Under the pieces are notes generated by a model. The model saw only the letters and a program-made list of their open reading frames with translations. It was not told where the DNA came from and made no database searches. DNA of 64,000 bases from JAUIET01 sp039111475 (GTDB taxonomy: Bacteria > Pseudomonadota > Gammaproteobacteria > Pseudomonadales > JAUIET01): the NCBI GenBank assembly GCA_039111475.1, contig JBCCIP010000011.1:1-64000 (forward strand), in the 5' to 3' direction. The position numbers and the translations under genes were made by a program. Each line of letters opens with the position of its first letter. Positions within the stretch are counted from its first letter, which is position 1. Positions 40,492 to 50,508 of this stretch are shown one piece after another.

Positions 40492-42426
40492 TTGAACGAT
40501 ATGGCAAAAAATCTGATTTTATGGACCATCATAGCGGCGGTGCTGCTTATGGTGTTTCAGAACCTGAACGTAAAACCACCTGTTAACCAGCTGCAGTACT
40601 CTGAATTTGTCGAAGACGTTCAGGCTGGGCGTATCAGCAAAGTAGTGGTCGATGGGCTGGATATTTACGGCGAAACCAAAAATGGCGAAGCGTTTAAAAC
40701 CGTACGACCCAATGTAGTCGACAATGGCTTGATGGGTGACTTGCTGAACAACAATGTTCAAGTTGAAGGTCGAGCGCCTGAGCAGCAAAGCCTGCTCACT
40801 CAGCTGTTGGTTGCTTGCTTCCCGATATTAATCATTATTGCGGTGTTCATGTTTTTCATGCGTCAGATGCAAGGTGGTGCCGGTGGGCGCGGCGGTCCTA
40901 TGAGCTTTGGTAAGAGCAAAGCGCGCCTGTTAGGCGAAGACCAGATTAAAACAACTTTCGCTGATGTGGCGGGGGTTGAAGAAGCGAAAGAAGATGTGAA
41001 GGAATTGGTTGAGTTTCTTCGCGACCCAAGCAAATTTCAGCGCCTGGGTGGTCGAATTCCACGTGGTGTATTGATGGTTGGCCAACCTGGTACAGGTAAA
41101 ACACTGTTGGCGAAGGCCATAGCGGGTGAAGCGAAAGTACCGTTTTTCTCTATATCCGGTTCGGATTTCGTTGAAATGTTTGTTGGCGTGGGTGCCTCAC
41201 GTGTGCGTGATATGTTTGAGCAAGCCAAGAAACAATCGCCCTGTATTATCTTTATCGACGAGATTGACGCAGTGGGTAGGCACCGGGGTGCTGGCCTTGG
41301 CGGCGGGCACGACGAGCGCGAGCAAACCCTGAACCAGTTGCTGGTGGAGATGGACGGCTTTGAAGCCAACGATGGCGTGATTGTGATTGCCGCTACCAAC
41401 CGGCCCGACGTGCTTGATCCTGCGCTTTTACGCCCTGGCCGTTTCGACCGTCAGGTAGTAGTCGGTTTGCCTGATATTCGCGGTCGCGAGCAAATTCTGA
41501 AAGTACACATGCGAAAAGTGCCTTTAGGGGACGATGTTGAAGCCTCTAAGATCGCGCGCGGGACCCCAGGGTTCTCTGGCGCTGATTTGGCCAACCTGGT
41601 GAATGAGGCGGCCTTGTTTGCAGCCCGTGCCAATCGCCGAACAGTGGGCATGGAACAGTTCGAACTGGCCAAAGACAAAATCATGATGGGTGCGGAGCGC
41701 AAATCAATGGTGATGTCTGACAAAGAAAAGCTGAATACGGCATACCACGAGGCGGGCCACGCCATTGTTGGTCGCTTGGTGCCCGAGCACGACCCGGTCT
41801 ACAAGGTGAGCATTATTCCTCGTGGTAGAGCGCTGGGCGTGACCATGTTCTTGCCCGAGGAAGATCGCTACAGTCACAGCAAGCGCGCTATTAACAGCTC
41901 TATCTGCAGCCTGTTCGGTGGCCGGATTGCTGAGGAAATGACCCTAGGTGCAGATGGTGTGACGACGGGTGCGTCAAATGATATTAAGCGAGCAACAGAA
42001 ATAGCCCGCAATATGGTGACCAAGTGGGGTCTGTCAGAAAAGCTGGGCCCACTGATGTACGACGATTCCGAAGAGGAAGTATTTCTGGGCCGTTCTGCAG
42101 GCCAGGCTGCCAAGCATTTCTCTGGTGAAACCGCGAAGTCTATTGACCAAGAAGTCCGCCGGATTATTGATGACTGCTACAAGCGAGCGGAGACAATTCT
42201 CGAAGAGAACGTGGATAAACTGCACGCCATGGCCGATGCCCTGATGCTGTACGAGACGATCGATTCAGATCAGATTGACGATATTATGGCGGGTAAAGAA
42301 CCGCGTGAACCCAGCGACTGGGGCTCGTCAGGCGGTGGGCTTGGCGATTCGGAAGACGTTGAGGTAGAAGCCGAAGATCGTAACGAAGGCAAAGGTTCAG
42401 TAGGCGGCCCGGCTAGCGAAACCTGA
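40492..42426 (+). CDS. ftsH: ATP-dependent zinc metalloprotease FtsH
   Basis: This 644-residue membrane AAA protease degrades membrane and short-lived proteins. Two spans lie near the N-terminus. The Walker A is GQPGTGKT at 197-204 (Q where GPPGTGKT is usual). Walker B is CIIFIDEID, the second region of homology lies at RPGRFDRQ, and the zinc site HEAGH is at 419-423. The start is TTG, supported by AGGGG eight bases before and by the E. coli N-terminus; ATG 40501 is the alternative. Confidence 0.96.
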   Translation: MNDMAKNLILWTIIAAVLLMVFQNLNVKPPVNQLQYSEFVEDVQAGRISKVVVDGLDIYGETKNGEAFKTVRPNVVDNGLMGDLLNNNVQVEGRAPEQQSLLTQLLVACFPILIIIAVFMFFMRQMQGGAGGRGGPMSFGKSKARLLGEDQIKTTFADVAGVEEAKEDVKELVEFLRDPSKFQRLGGRIPRGVLMVGQPGTGKTLLAKAIAGEAKVPFFSISGSDFVEMFVGVGASRVRDMFEQAKKQSPCIIFIDEIDAVGRHRGAGLGGGHDEREQTLNQLLVEMDGFEANDGVIVIAATNRPDVLDPALLRPGRFDRQVVVGLPDIRGREQILKVHMRKVPLGDDVEASKIARGTPGFSGADLANLVNEAALFAARANRRTVGMEQFELAKDKIMMGAERKSMVMSDKEKLNTAYHEAGHAIVGRLVPEHDPVYKVSIIPRGRALGVTMFLPEEDRYSHSKRAINSSICSLFGGRIAEEMTLGADGVTTGASNDIKRATEIARNMVTKWGLSEKLGPLMYDDSEEEVFLGRSAGQAAKHFSGETAKSIDQEVRRIIDDCYKRAETILEENVDKLHAMADALMLYETIDSDQIDDIMAGKEPREPSDWGSSGGGLGDSEDVEVEAEDRNEGKGSVGGPASET

Positions 42427-42456
42427 TAGCCGGTCTTTCTGTTCCAGCACTCGGCT

Positions 42457-43329
42457 TTGAACACATTCCCTGAGAAGCTGCTGCCGCAAGGTGGCGGCCA
42501 ACGAGTGAGGCCATTGGTGATGGCCATCCTCAATATAACACCTGACTCATTTTCAGACGGTGGCGAGCTTTTTTCATCCGGCAAGCCTGATCTCGATACT
42601 GTGCTTTACCGCGCAGAACAGGTGGTTGAGGAAGGCGCCGATGTGTTTGATATTGGTGGAGAGTCCACCAGGCCCAGGGCTGCTCCGGTAAGCTCTGAGC
42701 AAGAATGCGAGCGAGTATTGCCTGTTTTCACTGCCCTCAAAAAGCACTTCGATTTACCAATTTCAGTCGACACCAGTAATCCTGTTTTGATGGTTGAGGC
42801 AGGCCGTGCTGGTGCCGCAATGATCAACGATGTGCGAGCGCTGGAGCGCGATGGGGCGATTGAAGCGGTGGCCAGCTCTGATATGGCCGTATGCCTGATG
42901 CATATGCAAGGCCAGCCCAGCACAATGCAGCTGTCACCTGAGTACGAAAACGTGACAGACGAAGTGAGCGCTTACTTGCAAAGCAGGCTTCAAGCCTGTG
43001 AAGCAGCTGGTATTAAAGCCGAACGCGTGGTGCTGGACCCGGGTTTTGGCTTCGGCAAAACACTGGCACACAATATCCATTTGTTTAACCATATTGAGCA
43101 CTTCGTATCACTTGATTGCCCTGTGCTGATTGGCGTGTCTCGTAAGTCCATGATTGGGTCTATACTTTCAAAAGGTGACAGCATTCGCCCTGAAAAAGAA
43201 CGCGTGGTTGGCGGTGTTGCATTGGCATTGATTGCCGCGCAAAAAGGTGCGGCGATTATTCGTACACACGATGTATTGGCCACGTGCGACGCACTGGATG
43301 TACTTACCGCGTTGTCGCAGAAGCAGTAG
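42457..43329 (+). CDS. folP: dihydropteroate synthase
   Basis: This 290-residue TIM-barrel enzyme joins pABA to dihydropterin pyrophosphate. Signatures are MAILNITPDSFSDGG, GGESTRPRA, SVDTSNP, LDPGFGFGKTLAHN and IGVSRKSMIG. The start TTG 42457 lacks a strong ribosome site but gives the usual N-terminal length. It lies between ftsH and glmM, the normal order. Confidence 0.94.
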   Translation: MNTFPEKLLPQGGGQRVRPLVMAILNITPDSFSDGGELFSSGKPDLDTVLYRAEQVVEEGADVFDIGGESTRPRAAPVSSEQECERVLPVFTALKKHFDLPISVDTSNPVLMVEAGRAGAAMINDVRALERDGAIEAVASSDMAVCLMHMQGQPSTMQLSPEYENVTDEVSAYLQSRLQACEAAGIKAERVVLDPGFGFGKTLAHNIHLFNHIEHFVSLDCPVLIGVSRKSMIGSILSKGDSIRPEKERVVGGVALALIAAQKGAAIIRTHDVLATCDALDVLTALSQKQ

Positions 43330-43358
43330 TAAAAACATATAACTGATAAAGCTGGGTT

Positions 43359-44708
43359 ATGGGAAAAAAATATTTCGGTACTGATGGTATTCGTGGCCGT
43401 GTTGGCAACGACGTGATCAACCCAGAGTTTGTTTTGAAACTGGGTTGGGCCGTAGGCAAAGTATTCGCCGAAGATCGCCGTGGGAAAAGCTCAGCTGGCA
43501 AAGTGCTGATTGGGAAAGACACCCGAATTTCCGGTTACATGTTTGAATCAGCGCTGGAAGCAGGGCTTGTTGCGGCCGGTATTGACGTGGCACTAATGGG
43601 TCCAATGCCCACTCCTGCCATTGCTTATCTCACCCGTACATTTAATGCACAGGCCGGTATTGTGATCAGCGCCTCGCACAATGCGTATCACGACAACGGT
43701 ATCAAATTTTTCTCATCAGCCGGCACAAAGTTACCGGATGAGCTGGAGCTGCGTATCGAAGCGCAACTGGATAATGCCATGACCACTGTTGAGTCCAACC
43801 AGCTTGGCAAGGTAACCCGAATAGACGATGCCGCCGGGCGTTATATCGAATTTTGCAAAAGCACGGTGCCTACTGGTTTTAATCTCGAAGGCATGACTAT
43901 AGTGGTTGATTGTGCACATGGGGCTACTTATCACGTGGGGCCCGCGGTATTGCGTGAGCTAGGTGCCAATGTAATTGAAATTGGTGTTGATCCGGACGGT
44001 ATAAATATTAACGATGGGGTGGGTTCAACCAGCCCTGCGTTACTGCAGAAAACCGTACTGGAACAACATGCCGATTTAGGGGTAGCGCTGGATGGCGATG
44101 GCGACAGGCTCATCATGGTTGACCATGCTGGTGACCTGGTAGACGGCGACGAGCTGCTCTACATCATCGCTTGTGACCAGCTTCAGACCAGCGGCTGCAA
44201 TGGCGTGGTAGGCACTCTAATGTCTAATCTTGGCTTTGAATTGGCCCTTGCAGACCTGGATATTCCCTTTGTGCGAGCCCAGGTGGGCGATCGCCACGTG
44301 ATTGAGAAAATGGTTCAAAATGACTGGAAGCTGGGAGGCGAAAGCTCCGGGCATATTATTTGCGCGGACGTAACCACCACTGGCGACGGCATGGTTGCCG
44401 CATTGAAAGTGCTGCTGGCCGTGCAGTCTTCTGAGCGCAATCTGAGAGATTTGCGCTCAGGCATGAGTAAGTTCCCGCAACGTATGATTAATGTGAAATT
44501 AGCTTGTAAAATCAATCTGGTAGAGCAGCCAGACATCCAATCTGCGGTGAACGACGCCGAAACCCGGCTCGGTTCCCGTGGCCGTGTATTGCTGCGTCCG
44601 TCAGGGACTGAACCTGTTGTGCGAGTGATGGTTGAAGGTGAAAATGGGCCACTGGTTGGCCAAATTGCCGAAGAATTAGCCGAGGTGGTTGAGCGCGCTG
44701 TGGCCTAA
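43359..44708 (+). CDS. glmM: phosphoglucosamine mutase
   Basis: This 449-residue enzyme makes glucosamine-1-phosphate for peptidoglycan and LPS. It has KYFGTDGIRGRVG at the start, the active-site serine loop VISASHNAYHDNG, the metal-binding DGDGDR and the GESSGH sugar site. The C-terminal LRPSGTEPVVRVM is the phosphate-binding loop. It is followed by a strong hairpin. Confidence 0.97.
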   Translation: MGKKYFGTDGIRGRVGNDVINPEFVLKLGWAVGKVFAEDRRGKSSAGKVLIGKDTRISGYMFESALEAGLVAAGIDVALMGPMPTPAIAYLTRTFNAQAGIVISASHNAYHDNGIKFFSSAGTKLPDELELRIEAQLDNAMTTVESNQLGKVTRIDDAAGRYIEFCKSTVPTGFNLEGMTIVVDCAHGATYHVGPAVLRELGANVIEIGVDPDGININDGVGSTSPALLQKTVLEQHADLGVALDGDGDRLIMVDHAGDLVDGDELLYIIACDQLQTSGCNGVVGTLMSNLGFELALADLDIPFVRAQVGDRHVIEKMVQNDWKLGGESSGHIICADVTTTGDGMVAALKVLLAVQSSERNLRDLRSGMSKFPQRMINVKLACKINLVEQPDIQSAVNDAETRLGSRGRVLLRPSGTEPVVRVMVEGENGPLVGQIAEELAEVVERAVA

Positions 44709-44724
44709 TTTGAAATTGCGACCG

Positions 44725-44761
44725 CTCGGTCAGTTTGGCCAATCTGCCTGGCCAGACCGAG
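44725..44761 (+). terminator. hairpin after glmM
   Basis: CTCGGTC pairs with GACCGAG and the inner TGGCC with GGCCA. It has no T-run, so it may need Rho or act in RNA processing. Confidence 0.55.
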
Positions 44762-44958
44762 TTCAAACCCTAGAAAAATAACACCCGACGAACGGGAACG
44801 AATATCCCTCAATTATAAAACCGTTAATCTGGAACTGAGCTGAGATTGCCGTAGCGGTGTTATGCGCAGAAAAACTGTAGTACCATCACCGGCGATGTAC
44901 GCACAACCATTGTGCGTTTTTATCAATAAATATAAAGCTGTTGTCAGAGGATCCTCGA

Positions 44959-47517
44959 ATGACTGTCAAGTATAGAAAGACCCCTATTGTTATTGCATTG
45001 AGTTTGGCATCACTTAGCCAAATGGGCCACACGCAAATGCTGGAAGAGGTTGTGGTTACGGCCCAGAAGCGCGCTCAAAGTTTGCAGGACGTGCCAATTT
45101 CAGTATCGGCCGTGCAGGGCGAAAAGCTACAGGAAGCCGGCATACCCAACATGGCAGCCATTGCAGACTACGTACCTAACCTGCACATCGCCAATGCGGC
45201 GGTAAACACCAACATTTATATGCGTGGTGTTGGCTCTGGTAACAACCAGGGCTTCGAGCAATCGGTTGGTATGTACATAGATGGTATTTACATGGGCCGA
45301 GGCCGACAGTACCGAAACGCGTTTGTTGATTTAGAGCGAATTGAGGTTCTGCGTGGCCCGCAGGGCACTTTGTTTGGTAGAAACACGGTTGCTGGCGCGA
45401 TCAACATCACTTCCGCGTCGCCTGATCCGGGCGAAGTGTTGATGGGCGACATCGCTTTTACAGCTGAGCAAAATGGCGGTCAGGTGATTGAGGGTTTCCT
45501 CAGTGGTTCTCCGACTGAAAATACCGGATTGAGAATTGGCTTCAAGCACAGAGAGTCTGAGGGTTACATTGATAACCTGTTGTTGGACACTAGGGAGCCT
45601 GCCGTAGAAGAGAGCAGTTATAGAATTACCTTTGTGTGGCAAGCCACTGATGATCTTGACCTGAATCTGAAATACAGCAAGTCGGACGAAGGTCGTACCG
45701 GTGCTGCATCGGCTACCTGGCTGTATTTGAGTCCCGCTGAGCGCGATCAGTTATTTCCAAACAGAAGTGCGTTTGCAACTGGTGCTTATGCAATTACGGA
45801 TCAGAACTTTCCTGATTTCGCAAATATTGCAGGACTGGATTACACAACTTATAAAGACAATGGATTTGGTGACGGCCCACAGAGTAGCGGCCCAACCATA
45901 GGTCGTTACCCAGACGGGGATGACGCTATTGTAGAAAACTATGCGTTGAACGTGAACTATCAGATGGGAGATTACACGTTCACTTCGGTTACAGGGTTTT
46001 CTGAGTATGAAGTTCAAAGTGGTTCAGACGTAGACTGGCTGCCATTACGTTTCATTGCACGTGACGATGACCAGGATTATGAGCAGTTTAGCCAGGAATT
46101 CAGAATCACCTCTCCAGTGGGTGAAAGATTCGAATACGTGGCAGGCGCATACTATGACAAGAGCGAGCTCATTACTGACCGTCTAGTTGAAATCGATCTG
46201 TCACTCGGCGGTTTGGTGGCTGGCTTGCCTGGCAATCAGCTCGTTCCTTTCTTGCCGCCTATTCCATTGGGCGCTTTGGGCTTTACCAACCTGACGCCGC
46301 TTGTAACGGTTCCACTTGGTGCGCCATACAGGCCAGATTTTATTGGCCGAAACCACAGGTACGCGCTGGACTCTGATTCCTGGGCGCTGTTCTTCCAGGG
46401 CACGTATAACATTTCAGATACTCTGCGCGTAACCTTAGGCTTGCGGTATACCGAAGAAAATAAGGACGTAGAAAGCGTGCAGTTCCTGACGGACAGCTTT
46501 ACGGGTAACAGAACGCCCAGTAACGAGTTCTTCCTCGGTCAGGTACAAGCGCTTGCGTTTAACACCTACGCGTACAATTACAATGATTCTCGCACTACCA
46601 GTGAGTTGATACCTTCTATAAATTTTCAGTGGGATATCAACGACGACAGCATGCTGTACTTCTCATTCTCGCAAGGCTTCAAAAGCGGTGGTTTCACAGC
46701 GGCTGATGATGGCGAACCAGGTGGCGTGGCGCTGGGCGAGTGGAGCTGTACCATGGAGGCTGATGGCAGCGTGAATATCAACGCCTGTTATGATCCGACG
46801 GTGCCTAACGATGACTTCGAGTTTGAAGATGAGTCAGTGGATGCATTTGAAATTGGCGGTAAACACACGTTGCTAAGCGGTGCGATGACTGTTAACTGGG
46901 CAGCGTTCTACACCGAGTATGACAATCTGCAAACTGCGATCTTCAAAGGTATTGGCTTTACCGTTACGAATGCGGGATCGTCCGAAATTCTGGGTCTTGA
47001 AGTAGATACTCGTTGGCAGGTTAGTGAAGGCCTTCAGATTGGCGCGAACATAGCCTATCTTGATGCGACGTATGACGAATTCGCAGACGCCCCATGTACA
47101 GCCATTCAGTTAGATGCGAACCCATTATGCGGTGTGGCTGGTAACCCAGGTGGTGACTTTAACGACTTGTCAGGTGAGCCTACCTTGTACGCTTCTGATA
47201 TCAGTGCGTCAATATTGTGGGATTACGTAAAATCGTTTGAAGCTCTTGAATTCTACGTAGGAGGTGAAGTTAACTACCGCGATGAATTCAACTCAGCGGG
47301 TGACAACGATCCTATCGACGTGATTCCTTCCTACACGAAAGTGAATATGCGAATAGGTATTCGCAATGAGCAGTGGGACTTGATGGCCTTCGGCCGCAAT
47401 ATCTTCGACGAAGTGGCTTACGCACAAAGCTTCGACGTACCGGTATTGGCGGGTTCCCACGCGCGCTTCCAGGAAGAAGGATCTGTGTTTGGTCTGAGAG
47501 CTAAGTACTCGTTCTAA
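44959..47517 (+). CDS. TonB-dependent outer-membrane receptor
   Basis: This receptor of about 852 residues has a signal peptide (IVIALSLASLSQMGHTQ), the TonB box EEVVVTAQKRAQSLQDVPIS, a plug with RGVGSG and VLRGPQGTLFGRNTVAGAINI, and a 22-strand barrel ending LRAKYSF. AGAGGA eight bases before supports ATG 44959. The ligand is unknown; receptors of this type import iron chelates, glycans or other large nutrients. The DUF1254 gene downstream is a possible partner. Confidence 0.92.
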   Translation: MTVKYRKTPIVIALSLASLSQMGHTQMLEEVVVTAQKRAQSLQDVPISVSAVQGEKLQEAGIPNMAAIADYVPNLHIANAAVNTNIYMRGVGSGNNQGFEQSVGMYIDGIYMGRGRQYRNAFVDLERIEVLRGPQGTLFGRNTVAGAINITSASPDPGEVLMGDIAFTAEQNGGQVIEGFLSGSPTENTGLRIGFKHRESEGYIDNLLLDTREPAVEESSYRITFVWQATDDLDLNLKYSKSDEGRTGAASATWLYLSPAERDQLFPNRSAFATGAYAITDQNFPDFANIAGLDYTTYKDNGFGDGPQSSGPTIGRYPDGDDAIVENYALNVNYQMGDYTFTSVTGFSEYEVQSGSDVDWLPLRFIARDDDQDYEQFSQEFRITSPVGERFEYVAGAYYDKSELITDRLVEIDLSLGGLVAGLPGNQLVPFLPPIPLGALGFTNLTPLVTVPLGAPYRPDFIGRNHRYALDSDSWALFFQGTYNISDTLRVTLGLRYTEENKDVESVQFLTDSFTGNRTPSNEFFLGQVQALAFNTYAYNYNDSRTTSELIPSINFQWDINDDSMLYFSFSQGFKSGGFTAADDGEPGGVALGEWSCTMEADGSVNINACYDPTVPNDDFEFEDESVDAFEIGGKHTLLSGAMTVNWAAFYTEYDNLQTAIFKGIGFTVTNAGSSEILGLEVDTRWQVSEGLQIGANIAYLDATYDEFADAPCTAIQLDANPLCGVAGNPGGDFNDLSGEPTLYASDISASILWDYVKSFEALEFYVGGEVNYRDEFNSAGDNDPIDVIPSYTKVNMRIGIRNEQWDLMAFGRNIFDEVAYAQSFDVPVLAGSHARFQEEGSVFGLRAKYSF

Positions 47518-47536
47518 ACGACAGAGTACTTACGGA

Positions 47537-47563
47537 GAAAAGGCATCTTTTGATGCCTTTTTT
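47537..47563 (+). terminator. Rho-independent terminator after the TonB receptor
   Basis: AAAAGGCATC, a TTTT loop, GATGCC and a run of T form a classic terminator. It lies before the DUF1254 ATG. Confidence 0.85.
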
Positions 47564-47588
47564 CGTTTTTGGATTCGAGGTTCCATCA

Positions 47589-48989
47589 ATGCATAATTTC
47601 AAGCTGTTTCAAGCCCATTGGGCCAAGGTGCTTTTAGTCGTTTTTCTTATCTGTACTGTTAACAGCAAGATTGCACTAGCTTCAGCCGAGATTCCCGACG
47701 ATTTACGCGAAGAGCTTGCTTACTCTCTGGGTGTGCAGGCGTATATCTTTGCTTATCCTCTGGTGCACACCAATAAGTTTCGTTGGATTTGGCACAGCAA
47801 AGATTCGCCAATGTATCGAGGCCCAGCGAATCAGCTGAACCATAATCGCGTATTGATGGATGCTGAAACGACGGTAGCGGCTACCCCGAACAATGACACT
47901 TTGTATACGCTGGCGTTTTTAGATCTGTCTATAGCACCTCTCATTATTGAGGTGCCAGCCATGGGGGAGCGTTACTATACGATTCAGCTGGCCGATATGT
48001 ACGCTACCAACTACGGCTCATTCGGCAGTCGCACGGGTGCAGAAGCTGGGAGATATCTGATGGTGCCTCCGGGCTGGCAAGGGGAAGTGCCAGAAGGCAT
48101 CAAAAAAGTGTATGAGTCCACTACGCCATGGACCATGTTCTTGCTGCGAATATTGGTCGACGGTAAAGCTGACATACCGAACGTAAATGCAATGCAAGAT
48201 CAGTTTCGTTTGTTGTCTCTGGATGGCAAACCCGCGCCAGCCTATACCGGAAAGATACCTGGCTTGGTTAGCCTCGCAGAGCCATCGGATGCCTGGCGCG
48301 TCATTAATCGTGAGTTGGCAAGCAATCCGCCAATTCAAGCTCATGAAAGTTATCTGGCGCAATTTTCCAGCATTGGTGTTGGTATTGATCTGCCCATGGA
48401 ATTAAGCGAGTTGGATGGTGCTACAAAGAAAGGCTTGTCGCGTGCGGCGGACACCGCTCTCAAGGTCGTTACGGCACAAGCTGCTGATATTTCGAGTTTG
48501 AATGTGAATCGCTGGGGCTACCCCAAGAAAAATATTGGCCAATACGGAAGCGATTTTGCGTATCGCGCAGCAGTGACCTTAATGGGATTAATGGCAAACC
48601 AGCCCGAAGAGGCCGTGTATTTGTCGTCGTATACAGATGTTGAGGGTCAAGCGCTGGACGGTACCAAGCACTACAGAATGCACTTCCCGGCGGATAATCT
48701 ACCTCCTGCGAATGCCTTTTGGTCCACTACTATGTATGACTCGGCCACTTACGCGTTTGCGGGCAATGAGCTGAACCGCTACAGCATTGGAGACCGCACA
48801 GAGCGCTTGAAATACAACGAAGACGGATCTTTGGATATTTTTATTGGCCCCAGCCTGCTTGATGAAGGCGAAATCAGTAATTGGCTTCCTACACCAGAAG
48901 GCCCCTTTTATATGTTCCTAAGAGTCTACGACCCGGAAAGCTCGGTTGTAGAACAATCGTGGGAGCCGCCAGGTGTTAAGCCTAGATAA
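47589..48989 (+). CDS. exported DUF1254/DUF1214 protein
   Basis: This 466-residue protein has a signal peptide (VLLVVFLICTVNSKIALA). An N-terminal DUF1254 domain (SLGVQAYIFAYPLVHTNKF, PNNDTLYTLAFLDLS) and a C-terminal DUF1214 domain (PPANAFWSTTMYD, NRYSIGDRTERLKYNEDGSLDIF) follow. Function is unknown. ATG 47589 follows a GAGG site and the receptor's terminator, so it may have its own promoter. Confidence 0.87.
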   Translation: MHNFKLFQAHWAKVLLVVFLICTVNSKIALASAEIPDDLREELAYSLGVQAYIFAYPLVHTNKFRWIWHSKDSPMYRGPANQLNHNRVLMDAETTVAATPNNDTLYTLAFLDLSIAPLIIEVPAMGERYYTIQLADMYATNYGSFGSRTGAEAGRYLMVPPGWQGEVPEGIKKVYESTTPWTMFLLRILVDGKADIPNVNAMQDQFRLLSLDGKPAPAYTGKIPGLVSLAEPSDAWRVINRELASNPPIQAHESYLAQFSSIGVGIDLPMELSELDGATKKGLSRAADTALKVVTAQAADISSLNVNRWGYPKKNIGQYGSDFAYRAAVTLMGLMANQPEEAVYLSSYTDVEGQALDGTKHYRMHFPADNLPPANAFWSTTMYDSATYAFAGNELNRYSIGDRTERLKYNEDGSLDIFIGPSLLDEGEISNWLPTPEGPFYMFLRVYDPESSVVEQSWEPPGVKPR

Positions 48990-49071
48990 GGCATTTGCCG
49001 GCTTGTATGTTACTGGGCGCTTGGGTACCATGTGCGCCCGCTGAAAGTGCCGTAGCGCACCGGGGGTAGGA

Positions 49072-49821
49072 ATGCGTGCACCATTAGTGATTGGCAACTG
49101 GAAATTAAATGGCTCTACGGCTGAGGTAGAGGCTTTAATTTCCGCAATTTCGGCAGTAGCGGGTGTTGGGATGGCGGTTTGCCCTCCTTATGTATATTTA
49201 TCGCAGGCGGGCAATTTATTGGCTGGTAGTGCGGTAGAGCTTGGCGCCCAAAACTGCGCAGGGGAAAAAAGCGGCGCATTTACTGGTGAAGTAGCGGCCG
49301 TGATGCTGGCAGAAGTAGGTTGTCAGTACGTATTGATTGGCCATTCCGAACGCCGAACGCTGTATGCGGAAACAGATGCAGATACGGTAGCCAAGGTCCG
49401 CCAGGGTTTGGATGCTGGATTACGGCCAGTGTTGTGCGTAGGGGAAACCCTTGAAGAACGTGAGCAGGGGCATACACTTGATGTGGTGCTCAGGCAACAA
49501 AACGCGGTTCTAGATGCGTTTACGGCCGAAGAGCTTGGTTCGCTAATTTTGGCTTATGAACCAGTCTGGGCGATAGGCACTGGCCGAACAGCATCTGCAG
49601 AACAGGCGCAGGGAGTTCACGCGGCAATGCGCGCTAAAGTGGCTGAGTACAGTGAAGGCCTGGCCGCAGGTGTGCGTATTTTGTACGGTGGCAGTGTTAA
49701 GCCGGGCAATGCGCAAGAATTATTTGCGCAGCCCGATATTGATGGCGGGCTTATTGGTGGTGCTGCCTTGGTGGCAGAAGATTTTAAGGCAATATGCCAG
49801 GCCGCAGTGAGCGGTAACTAG
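49072..49821 (+). CDS. tpiA: triosephosphate isomerase
   Basis: This 249-residue glycolytic enzyme interconverts dihydroxyacetone phosphate and glyceraldehyde-3-phosphate. It has GNWKLNG at the start, the catalytic histidine in IGHSERR and the catalytic glutamate in AYEPVWAIGTG. The phosphate loop is YGGSVKPGN. The usual neighbour glmM is separated from it by the receptor and DUF1254 genes. Confidence 0.97.
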   Translation: MRAPLVIGNWKLNGSTAEVEALISAISAVAGVGMAVCPPYVYLSQAGNLLAGSAVELGAQNCAGEKSGAFTGEVAAVMLAEVGCQYVLIGHSERRTLYAETDADTVAKVRQGLDAGLRPVLCVGETLEEREQGHTLDVVLRQQNAVLDAFTAEELGSLILAYEPVWAIGTGRTASAEQAQGVHAAMRAKVAEYSEGLAAGVRILYGGSVKPGNAQELFAQPDIDGGLIGGAALVAEDFKAICQAAVSGN

Positions 49822-49880
49822 CATAGCTTAGAGTTTGCGCCTTGCGCGTAGCTGAGTTGTGTTACTAGGAGGACAAATAC

Positions 49881-50285
49881 ATGGGTATTGAGCAAATAGT
49901 ACTGATTGTGCACGTATTGACTGCAATTGGCATAATAGCGCTGATCTTAATTCAGCAAGGCAAAGGTGCGGACGCCGGTGCATCATTTGGTAGCGGCGCG
50001 TCTCAAACCGTATTCGGCAGCAGCGGCACTGGTAATTTTCTTACCAAAAGTACCGCTCTGCTGTCCACTTTGTTCTTTGCCACCAGCTTCGCACTTGCGA
50101 TTTATGCAAAGCAAAAAGCCGGTATTGATGTGGATACTGCATTGCCGTCCGCCGAAGCTATTGAAGCGCAGGCTGAACAAGCCGTTGAAAGGATTGTGGA
50201 CGACGAAGTACCCATTCTGGATGCCAGCGAGATACCCTCATCGCTGACAGAAGATCTGCCTGCAGATTCGGACATTCCAGAGTAA
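49881..50285 (+). CDS. secG: protein translocase subunit SecG
   Basis: This 134-residue membrane protein of the SecYEG channel has two spans and the conserved LIQQGKGADAGASFGSGASQTVFGSSGTGNFLTK loop region. The C-terminal acidic extension is longer than in many homologues. AGGAGG gives a strong start. Confidence 0.93.
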   Translation: MGIEQIVLIVHVLTAIGIIALILIQQGKGADAGASFGSGASQTVFGSSGTGNFLTKSTALLSTLFFATSFALAIYAKQKAGIDVDTALPSAEAIEAQAEQAVERIVDDEVPILDASEIPSSLTEDLPADSDIPE

Positions 50286-50390
50286 CTGCGAAGAACCTTA
50301 TCAGGCACTAGGATGTGCCGGCATTTCCTAACGCACAGCCGCAGGAATTGATAGCCCACTGGAAATCGCGTTTTCAGTGGCAGTGAAAGG

Positions 50391-50411
50391 AAAAAGTCAG
50401 GACGACTTTTT
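50391..50411. terminator. hairpin terminator after secG
   Basis: AAAAAGTC, AGGAC, GACTTTTT is symmetric and could end transcription from either side. It lies just before tRNA-Leu. Confidence 0.6.
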
Positions 50412-50423
50412 CCCAGTGAAAAG

Positions 50424-50508
50424 GCCCAAGTGGTGGAATTGGTAGACACGCTATCTTGAGGGGGTAGTGGCGAAAGCCGTGCCGGTTCAAGTCCGGCCTT
50501 GGGCACCA
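50424..50508 (+). tRNA. tRNA-Leu (anticodon GAG)
   Basis: The acceptor GCCCAAG pairs with CTTGGGC. The anticodon loop TTGAGGG is closed by CTATC/GGTAG, and CCA is encoded. The variable arm is of leucine type, and secG-tRNA-Leu is the usual gammaproteobacterial order. Confidence 0.95.

Noticed and set aside
41405..41440. TGATCC inside ftsH as a further RpoE promoter
   Set aside because: No CGTA follows at the right spacing; the same holds for several TGATCC copies in tamA, glmM, the TonB receptor and nusA.
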